In this document: piece by piece, positions 1 to 5,971 of the stretch
Layout of the letters: each line of letters opens with the position of its first letter
Position numbering within the stretch: the first letter of the stretch is position 1
NCBI GenBank assembly: GCA_002385665.1
Contig: DGDX01000124.1
Coordinates: 1-18,902, forward strand
Length of the DNA: 18,902 bases
Direction of reading: 5' to 3'
From: Firmicutes bacterium UBA3941
GTDB taxonomy: Bacteria > Bacillota > Clostridia > Caldicoprobacterales > UBA3941
Translations under genes and position numbers: made by a program
Notes under the pieces: generated by a model
Told to the model about the DNA's origin: nothing
The model's input: the letters and a program-made list of their open reading frames with translations, nothing else
The model's database searches: none

Positions 1-426
1 TACGTAATTTTCAATTTGTGGAAATACGCTGGAAATGGTTCGATCATATATCTTTCAACTATTACGGGGTTTTCGCAGGAGCTCTACGAGGCAGCTGCTA
101 TAGATGGTGCTGGTAAATGGAAGCAATTTATTTACGTTACCTTGCCCCAGCTGGTACCTACCATTATTCTATTGCAGATTCTGGCCGTCGGCCGTATTCT
201 GAATGCCGATTTCGATATGTTCTATAATCTGCGAAACGGTGCCAGTGCCGCTTACCAGAACTCTCTTACCATCGATGTTTATGTATACGAGATGATTGCC
301 AGCAACCCCTCTAAGCTGTATTATCCTGCAGCAGCTGCATTCTTCCAGTCTTTGATCGGGTTTGTTCTTGTACTGACCACAAATGCTATTGTGCGCAAGG
401 TAGAACCTGAGATGGCAATGTTCTAG
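1..426 (+). CDS. Carbohydrate ABC transporter permease, LplB/UgpA type (5' truncated)
   Basis: C-terminal part of an inner-membrane permease of the CUT1 sugar uptake family. The reading frame is open to base 1 (first codons read YVIFNLW), so the gene starts upstream of the window; the TTG at 16 is not its start. The visible part carries the EAA loop that docks on the ATPase (EAAAIDGAGKWKQF, about codons 30-43 of the fragment) followed by LPQLVP, then two membrane segments, and ends with the short VRKVEPEMAMF tail. The typical FDMFYNLRNGA stretch of LplB-like permeases is present. The second permease follows after 47 bases and the binding protein after that, so this is a permease-permease-SBP operon. 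No ATPase is seen; in this family a shared MsmX-like ATPase encoded elsewhere commonly serves, which is family knowledge and not shown here. The substrate cannot be read from the sequence. Confidence 0.9.
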   Translation, partial: YVIFNLWKYAGNGSIIYLSTITGFSQELYEAAAIDGAGKWKQFIYVTLPQLVPTIILLQILAVGRILNADFDMFYNLRNGASAAYQNSLTIDVYVYEMIASNPSKLYYPAAAAFFQSLIGFVLVLTTNAIVRKVEPEMAMF

Positions 427-473
427 TCAGGATTAGCTTGTCAAGAAATATATTATAGAAAAGAGGGACCCTT

Positions 474-1439
474 ATGTCGAGTATGACGAATGTATCAACT
501 GCCTTGCCCAAGAAGGAAAAGGCAACTAAATACAAAGATATGAATCAGCTTTCTACAGGGGCTAACTTGCTTTGGCATATACTACTCATATTCGGTTGTC
601 TATGTGTTATAGTACCCCTATGGATTGTGATAGTAGCATCTTTTACTGATAATGCAACCTTGGTTATGCATGGCTATAAGTTCTGGCCAAAAGTATTTTC
701 GGCCTCGGCTTACGAATTTTTGCTGTCATCAGGTGGCGGATCCATGTTATTGGCCTATAAGAATACTTTGATAGCTACCTTGGTTGGTACGGTTTTGTGT
801 GTAATAAGCGTGGGCTTATATGCTTATCCTTTATCCAGGACTGACTTCCGTTTCCGCCGGTTTTTTACCTTCTATTCCTTTTTTTCCATGGTGTTTAACA
901 TTGGTACGGTCGCATTTTACATGCTTTGTACCTCGATCCTACAGATCAACAACACCCTATATGCCCTGTTCTTACCACAAAGTTTCAGTGCTTATTGGGT
1001 AATCATAATGCGAACGTTTTATAAATCCAATATTCCCGACTCAGTTATTGAGTCTGCTCGTATAGATGGAGCCGGAGAATGGAGGACATTATTACAAATC
1101 GTAGCACCTCTGGCTGTTCCAGGCTTTGCCACCGTGGCTCTTTTCGCTGCCGTCGGTATCTGGAACAACTATTTCAATGTCCTGCTCCTTATTAACAAGA
1201 GGGAATTATATAACCTTCAATATACTCTGGCAGAGATTCTTAAATCCATTCAATTTTTGAAGGAGATGGCATCATCCAGTGGTGGTTCGGTTGATACCAT
1301 CAAGAATCTGGGAGATCTGCCCTCGGAGTCCTTCCGAATGGCAATGGCCGTTGTCACAATGGGCCCAATTGTTCTGGCGTATCCCTTCTTCCAGAAATAC
1401 TTCGTCAAGGGCTTAACAATTGGAGCTGTTAAGGGTTAA
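474..1439 (+). CDS. Carbohydrate ABC transporter permease, LplC/UgpE (YtcP) type
   Basis: Second inner-membrane permease of the CUT1 transporter, 321 aa, a normal length for LplC/YtcP proteins. A hydrophilic N-terminus of about 30 residues is followed by a membrane segment (LLWHILLIFGCLCVIVPLWI) and five further hydrophobic stretches. The EAA loop appears as ESARIDGAGEWRTLLQIVAPL at about residues 193-213, where the usual EAA is ESA. The C-terminus KYFVKGLTIGAVKG is the standard ending of this family. The ATG at 474 follows an AGAGGG-type ribosome site. The gene lies 47 bases after the first permease and 87 bases before the solute-binding lipoprotein, so the three should be co-transcribed. 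The specific sugar (oligosaccharide, uronide or other) is not determinable from sequence alone. Confidence 0.93.
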   Translation: MSSMTNVSTALPKKEKATKYKDMNQLSTGANLLWHILLIFGCLCVIVPLWIVIVASFTDNATLVMHGYKFWPKVFSASAYEFLLSSGGGSMLLAYKNTLIATLVGTVLCVISVGLYAYPLSRTDFRFRRFFTFYSFFSMVFNIGTVAFYMLCTSILQINNTLYALFLPQSFSAYWVIIMRTFYKSNIPDSVIESARIDGAGEWRTLLQIVAPLAVPGFATVALFAAVGIWNNYFNVLLLINKRELYNLQYTLAEILKSIQFLKEMASSSGGSVDTIKNLGDLPSESFRMAMAVVTMGPIVLAYPFFQKYFVKGLTIGAVKG

Positions 1440-1476
1440 TGGCTATTAATTTATCTATTAAGTATCTATCAAAGAG

Positions 1477-1499
1477 ATTAAAGGGATATTCCCTTTAAT
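1477..1499 (+). promoter_or_regulatory. Perfect 10-bp hairpin between permease and binding-protein genes
   Basis: ATTAAAGGGA (1477-1486), a 3-base loop TAT, and TCCCTTTAAT (1490-1499) form a perfect stem 11 bases before the AAGGAGGAG ribosome site of the next gene. There is no T-run after it, so it does not look like a terminator. A role as a processing or stability element that raises binding-protein mRNA over permease mRNA is inference. Confidence 0.6.
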
Positions 1500-1526
1500 A
1501 TATAATCACAAGGAGGAGAAACGAGA

Positions 1527-3149
1527 ATGAAAAAAAGCATTATTTTCCTGGCACTGTTTATGGCGATAGTGTTTGCTTTTACAGCTTGCTCTGGCGGCAA
1601 ACAGCCAGCACAAGAGTCGGATCAGGAAACTACAACACCGCCAGCTGAATCTGAAGAACCAGCAGGCGACGATGAAGAAGAACCTGCGGCGGAAGTACCG
1701 GATGCTTCAGATTTGGAGCCTTATGAGATTGTATACTATATGTACTCTACCAAGGCTTCCGATCAGGATAAGGTTATTGAAGAAGCAATCAATGAAATTA
1801 TCCAGCCCAAGTTCAATGCCACTATCGATTTCGTTATGATATCCGGTGGTGACTGGAACGAAAAGGCTAAAGTTGCTCTGAACTCCGGTGAGAAGATCGA
1901 TATCTTCTGGACACCCGAATGGATGGGCTATATGGATAACATTACTGCAGGCGTATTGTTGCCTCTAAATGATCCCGATGGCCCCTGGGGCGATCTGATA
2001 TCCACATATGCACCCCAGACCAAGGAAGATTTGGGTGACTTCATAGAAGCCAATATAGTTGACGGTTATCTCTATGGCGTAGCAACCAACAAGGAACTGT
2101 GCGTACCTGGTGGGTTGATATGGAATGAGACCTTGACTGAAAAGTATAACATCGACGTAACTAAGGTTATGACCGTCGAAGATCTTGAGCCAATCCTGTA
2201 TGAGTTCAAGAATACTGAAGAATATGCACAAGGTATCTATCCCTTGCTAACCACCGGTGGATGGTCCGCCTTTGACCCATTCATCCAGGGCTTTATGGCA
2301 GACATGAGCTCCATCACCATGTATATTGGTGAGCCCGGTGCTAGAGATGGGGTACCCGTAAATCAATGGACAGAAGACCATCCCATGGCAGGAAGGAACC
2401 GCCGTGAAATTATGGCTAAGTGGAATAAGGACGGTTTAATGCATCCTGACTCCCACCTAAGCTCCTTTAGTAACATTGACTACCTAAACAACGGTGCATT
2501 CTTGGTATCCACTGACTTCGTATTAAAGGGCGGCCAGGTTAAGGCTAAGGAACTTATGGCCCAATCCGGTAACCCGGAACTAAGGTTGGTTGAGCATCAG
2601 ACCTCTGCATCTGTTAACGTAACCACTCATGCCGGCGGATCTATGCTTGGTATTCCAATCACCTCCGAGGATCCTCCTCGCGCTATGATGTATATCAATG
2701 AGATGCATCAGAACGAAGAGCTCCTCAATATCATGGCTTGGGGTATCGAAGGTGTACACTATGACCTGAACGATGATGGATTTGTAATCCCCAAACCCGC
2801 CAACGGCTGGTCCGACTCCCATGGCGGTATGTGGACATTGGGTAACCAATTCAAGCAAAAGCTGTCTGCTAACGAAGATCCTCAGAAGTATGAGCAGATG
2901 TTAGCTTTGACTGCTGAAGCATGGGCCCATGAATCCCTAGGTTTCCGCTTCAAGCGTGATAACGTAGCTGCAGAATTTACTTCCATCGGTGCAGTTACAT
3001 CCGAATGGGAACGTTCCTTGAACTGCGGTGTACGTGTTGATGAATATGATACCTTCCTAAAAGCCCTTGAAGAGGCTGGCATAGATAAGGTTCTTGAAGA
3101 GGCAAGATCACAATATGCCGCATGGAAGGCAGAAAAATATGGTAGCTAA
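1527..3149 (+). CDS. Extracellular solute-binding lipoprotein of the CUT1 sugar ABC transporter
   Basis: Captures the transported solute outside the membrane and delivers it to the two upstream permeases. 540 aa. A lipoprotein signal peptide (MKK, hydrophobic core, FTAC with lipidated Cys21) is followed by a Glu/Pro/Thr-rich linker up to about residue 65. The mature domain begins with EIVYYMYSTK, and the C-terminus (FLKALEEAGIDKVLEEARSQ) resembles the DUF3502-type tail of LplA-like binding proteins. The phenylalanine at lipobox position -3 is less usual but tolerated. AAGGAGGAG precedes the ATG at 1527 with good spacing. Codon use looks more biased and GC-richer in third positions than in neighbours, in keeping with high expression (impression, not computed). 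An intrinsic terminator follows directly, so this is the last gene of the operon. The bound sugar is unknown. Confidence 0.93.
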   Translation: MKKSIIFLALFMAIVFAFTACSGGKQPAQESDQETTTPPAESEEPAGDDEEEPAAEVPDASDLEPYEIVYYMYSTKASDQDKVIEEAINEIIQPKFNATIDFVMISGGDWNEKAKVALNSGEKIDIFWTPEWMGYMDNITAGVLLPLNDPDGPWGDLISTYAPQTKEDLGDFIEANIVDGYLYGVATNKELCVPGGLIWNETLTEKYNIDVTKVMTVEDLEPILYEFKNTEEYAQGIYPLLTTGGWSAFDPFIQGFMADMSSITMYIGEPGARDGVPVNQWTEDHPMAGRNRREIMAKWNKDGLMHPDSHLSSFSNIDYLNNGAFLVSTDFVLKGGQVKAKELMAQSGNPELRLVEHQTSASVNVTTHAGGSMLGIPITSEDPPRAMMYINEMHQNEELLNIMAWGIEGVHYDLNDDGFVIPKPANGWSDSHGGMWTLGNQFKQKLSANEDPQKYEQMLALTAEAWAHESLGFRFKRDNVAAEFTSIGAVTSEWERSLNCGVRVDEYDTFLKALEEAGIDKVLEEARSQYAAWKAEKYGS

Positions 3150-3162
3150 TTGAGTTGACACT

Positions 3163-3196
3163 AAAAAGGCTCCTGATATCAGGGGCCTTTTTTTTA
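3163..3196 (+). terminator. Intrinsic terminator of the sugar transporter operon
   Basis: AAAAAGGC-T-CCTGATATCAGG-G-GCC followed by eight T residues: a long stem with one internal T/G position and a classic U-tract, 14 bases after the binding-protein stop codon. Confidence 0.92.
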
Positions 3197-3237
3197 ATGA
3201 AAAATCCATCAAGCTGGCAGTTTTTCTTTCTTAGAAC

Positions 3238-3266
3238 TTGTTATTCCATATCGTTTACTCTATAAT
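3238..3266 (+). promoter_or_regulatory. Sigma-A type promoter for the MATE gene
   Basis: TTGTTA (3238-3243), a 17-base spacer and a perfect TATAAT (3261-3266). Transcription would start near 3273, giving a leader of about 155 bases before the MATE start codon. Confidence 0.75.
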
Positions 3267-3296
3267 AGAGAAAGCTTTCTTCTTTTCTTTTAAAAT

Positions 3297-3375
3297 CCTC
3301 CGGATCCATTATTGGTATCTGGGCTTGAGGTAGTTGGATAGATTTATCCAGTGAAGGAGGCTGATTGATTATCAG
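3297..3375 (+). promoter_or_regulatory. Structured 5' leader of the MATE gene (unassigned)
   Basis: CCTCC (3297-3301) can pair with GGAGG (3356-3360) and encloses a perfect hairpin TGGATA/GATT/TATCCA (3335-3350). A second hairpin CTGAT/TGATT/ATCAG follows at 3361-3375. The ribosome site AAGGAG (3415-3420) lies downstream. I do not recognise a known riboswitch consensus. A cis-regulatory role is inference from the unusual concentration of pairings in a long leader. Confidence 0.35.
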
Positions 3376-3427
3376 TAGGGTGATCAAGGAGTATTATCAA
3401 TATATGTAAATGCGAAGGAGTTAAGGC

Positions 3428-4828
3428 ATGTCAAACAACAACAATGCGAAAAACAGTAAAAAGTCAGCTGGGATGGATATGACAACAGGGAATCCAACTC
3501 GGCTGATTATTTATTTTGCCCTACCCTTGTTGGCGGGAAATATATTACAACAGTTATATAATATGGTAGACAGTATGATAGTAGGAAACTTCGCCGCCAG
3601 AGGAACTGACGCATTGGCTGCTGTAGGTACCACCTTTCCCGTAATATTTATGATTACCTCACTATTTATGGGGGTTGGCCAGGGGGCCACCATAAAAATA
3701 TCCCAATATTATGGAGCCAATGATATGGATGGTTTAAAGCGGGCTGTGGATACTATATATATCTTCCTATTTACTCTATCCATTCCAATTGCGCTTATAG
3801 GCCTAGTTATCAGCAAGCCCATGCTCAGATTGACGAATGTACCTGATGGTATTTTACCCATGGCGACAACCTACATGAGAATAATCTTTTTGGGGACACT
3901 GGCGAGTTTTGGATATAATATAAATAGCGGGATCCTGCAAGGATTGGGGGATAGTCGTAAACCTTTACTATTCCTTGCTATTTCAGCCATTATCAATATA
4001 ATATTGGATCTAGTATTCGTGATTGTTTTCCATTGGGATGTAGCAGGAGTAGCCTGGGCTACCATCCTGGCTCAACTATTCTCATTTTTGTACAGTATCC
4101 ACTATATCAATAGTAGGGGCGGATATTTTAGAATAACGTACAAGAATTTGAATTTTGATTGGGACATTCTAAAAGAATCTATCCGAATTGGTTTACCTGC
4201 AGGGATCCAGAATTTATTATTCTCTTTAGCCTCCATGACCTTGCAGGGACTTATTAACAGCTATGGCGAGAAATTTATTGCAGGTTATAATGGGGCGAAT
4301 AAGATTGATGCCTTTGCCTTTCTTCCGTTGGTAAGTTTTTCTGTAGCTATCACTACCTATGTAGGACAAAATGTTGGGGCCAGGCGAATGGACAGAGTTA
4401 ATAAGGGGGTAAAATCTGCCCTTCTCTTGTCTGTTGTCATATCAATATTACTGGCTGTTGTCCTATTGCCATCTGCGGGTTTACTTATGAGATTATTCAC
4501 TCAGGATCATGAGGTAATTCAGGCAGGAGTCGAATACTTATATCGGGTACTGCCCTTTTATATGATGCTGGGTGCAATTTTTATTCTGAACGGAGCTTTA
4601 AGAGGTGCCGGAGAGGCCTTTGTTCCCATGGTGGGTTCCCTGATTTCCATGTGGCTGGCCAGAGTTCCCGCTGCCTACATCCTTGCCCGTTATTTTGGGG
4701 GTAGCAACCTGTATTTTAGTTACCCCATAGGTTGGTTTATGGGAATAATAATTGTAATAGTCTATTACTTAAAAGGCCCATGGAAGAGAAAAGCCATAGA
4801 ACGCCTGGAAGCAAAAGGAACAACCTAA
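3428..4828 (+). CDS. MATE family efflux transporter
   Basis: Integral membrane exporter of the multidrug and toxic compound extrusion family, coupling Na+ or H+ entry to drug or metabolite export (family knowledge). 466 aa, normal length, with about twelve hydrophobic segments in two homologous halves. Diagnostic stretches are the N-terminal ALPLLAGNILQQLYNMVDSM (about residues 32-51) with IVGNF, and in the second half IGLPAGIQNLLFSLASM and GANKIDAFAFLP. The Lys/Arg-rich C-terminus (GPWKRKAIERLEAKG) is cytoplasmic in style. The ATG at 3428 follows AAGGAG with suitable spacing. It has its own promoter and a long structured leader, so it is probably regulated apart from the sugar operon upstream. 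The substrate is not predictable from the sequence. Confidence 0.95.
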   Translation: MSNNNNAKNSKKSAGMDMTTGNPTRLIIYFALPLLAGNILQQLYNMVDSMIVGNFAARGTDALAAVGTTFPVIFMITSLFMGVGQGATIKISQYYGANDMDGLKRAVDTIYIFLFTLSIPIALIGLVISKPMLRLTNVPDGILPMATTYMRIIFLGTLASFGYNINSGILQGLGDSRKPLLFLAISAIINIILDLVFVIVFHWDVAGVAWATILAQLFSFLYSIHYINSRGGYFRITYKNLNFDWDILKESIRIGLPAGIQNLLFSLASMTLQGLINSYGEKFIAGYNGANKIDAFAFLPLVSFSVAITTYVGQNVGARRMDRVNKGVKSALLLSVVISILLAVVLLPSAGLLMRLFTQDHEVIQAGVEYLYRVLPFYMMLGAIFILNGALRGAGEAFVPMVGSLISMWLARVPAAYILARYFGGSNLYFSYPIGWFMGIIIVIVYYLKGPWKRKAIERLEAKGTT

Positions 4829-4872
4829 GGTTGATTGCAGGGAGGTACCTTTTATTATTCTTTTCTTTGTAG

Positions 4873-4902
4873 TATAATTAAATTTATGGAGAATTGTATA
4901 AT
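4873..4902 (+). promoter_or_regulatory. AT-rich region with two TATAAT hexamers before the exporter operon
   Basis: Two perfect -10 hexamers lie at 4873-4878 and 4897-4902, 47-76 bases before the membrane-fusion gene, but neither has a recognisable -35 box at 16-18 bases. A promoter here is plausible from position only. Confidence 0.3.
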
Positions 4903-4948
4903 TTAATAAAAAGTTAAATTAATTACTTTTAGACGTGGGGGCGGTAAT

Positions 4949-5953
4949 GTGTTAAAGAATAGGACATTTCTGGTTTTCCTTGTAATTATTCTCTTAGTGA
5001 TTGGCCTTTCTGGATGTTATTTATTTCCAAAAGAGGAAGAGGTACTGGCGCCTCCATTGATTGAACCACCCGAAATCACATATGAGACTTTAGAGGCTAC
5101 CAGGGGAACTATTGAGAAGAAGATAACGGCAAGCGGCACTTTTGTATCGATAGAACAGGGAAACATGTTCTTCAAGAACCGGGGTGGTCGCTTAAAGAAA
5201 GTGTATGTTAAAGTGGGAGACATCGTAGAAAAAGGGGATCTATTAGCAGAACTGGATAGTGGAGATCTGGAAAACCAAATCAAACAGCAAAAGATTCATC
5301 TAAAAAAGGCAGAGACAAGACGGAATCAAGTCAGGGCTAATTCCGGAGATAAATACGAGCGTGCTATGGCCCAATATGACGTGGAGCTGGCAAAGCTCTC
5401 CCTCGAAAATTTGCAGAGAGAATTGGAAGAGAGCAGATTAACTGCGGACATGGCAGGCCATGTGGTTTATCTGGACTATAACGTAAGAGAAGGCGATTAT
5501 ATAAATGCATATCAACCCTTAGTCCGTATAGCTGATCCAAATAAACTTCAACTTCAAATAAGCGGAGCCAAGTCATCGGATTTTAAGCTAGGTATGGAAG
5601 CAGACGTGATTATTAACAAGAAGTCATATCAGGGAACAGTTGTAATGACTCCTGCCGACATGCCCCATGATACACCTGAGGAATTAAGGGACGTTGTGCA
5701 CATAGACGTACCTGATCTGCCTGAGGGCGTTAAGATGGGTGATCATGCACAAATTAGCCTTATATTGGACAGGCGGGAGGATGTTATTGTCTTACCCAGA
5801 AACCTGGTAAGAAACTATATGGGAAGAAGATATGTCCTAGTTTTAGAAGACGGGCTAAAAAAGGAACGCGATGTAGAAATAGGGCTGGAAACCCCTACAG
5901 AGACGGAGATAATGAAGGGTTTAGAAGAAGGAGAACTAATTATTATCAAATAA
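4949..5953 (+). CDS. Membrane-fusion (HlyD/MacA/YknX-like) adaptor lipoprotein
   Basis: Adaptor subunit of a MacAB/YknXYZ-like ABC exporter, anchored to the outer face of the membrane. 334 aa. An N-terminal hydrophobic segment ends in LSGC (Cys23), a lipobox, so the protein is probably lipidated. A biotinyl-lipoyl-like half motif GGRLKKVYVKVGDIVEKGD (about residues 73-91) is followed by a coiled-coil hairpin rich in Lys, Glu and Gln (about 95-165), the second lipoyl half GHVVYLDYNVREGDYI, and beta-barrel and membrane-proximal domains ending at EEGELIIIK. The GTG at 4949 is the start: GGGGGCGG lies just upstream, and the overlapping ATG at 4947 is out of frame and stops after two codons. The FtsX-type permease begins 18 bases after the stop, so the two form an operon. 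No ATPase gene accompanies them. Confidence 0.85.
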   Translation: MLKNRTFLVFLVIILLVIGLSGCYLFPKEEEVLAPPLIEPPEITYETLEATRGTIEKKITASGTFVSIEQGNMFFKNRGGRLKKVYVKVGDIVEKGDLLAELDSGDLENQIKQQKIHLKKAETRRNQVRANSGDKYERAMAQYDVELAKLSLENLQRELEESRLTADMAGHVVYLDYNVREGDYINAYQPLVRIADPNKLQLQISGAKSSDFKLGMEADVIINKKSYQGTVVMTPADMPHDTPEELRDVVHIDVPDLPEGVKMGDHAQISLILDRREDVIVLPRNLVRNYMGRRYVLVLEDGLKKERDVEIGLETPTETEIMKGLEEGELIIIK

Positions 5954-5971
5954 TGGAGGGGGATCTTAGCC

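Noticed and set aside
16..18. TTG at 16 as the start of the first permease
   Set aside because: The frame is open to base 1 and the codons before 16 fit the permease family, so the gene starts outside the window.
3198..3266. 22-codon ORF after the binding-protein terminator
   Set aside because: No ribosome site, begins in the terminator flank and runs through the MATE promoter.
3267..3427. Known riboswitch classes (fluoride, guanidine, c-di-GMP, yybP-ykoY) or a T-box in the MATE leader
   Set aside because: None of the conserved core sequences that I know for these classes could be found in the leader.
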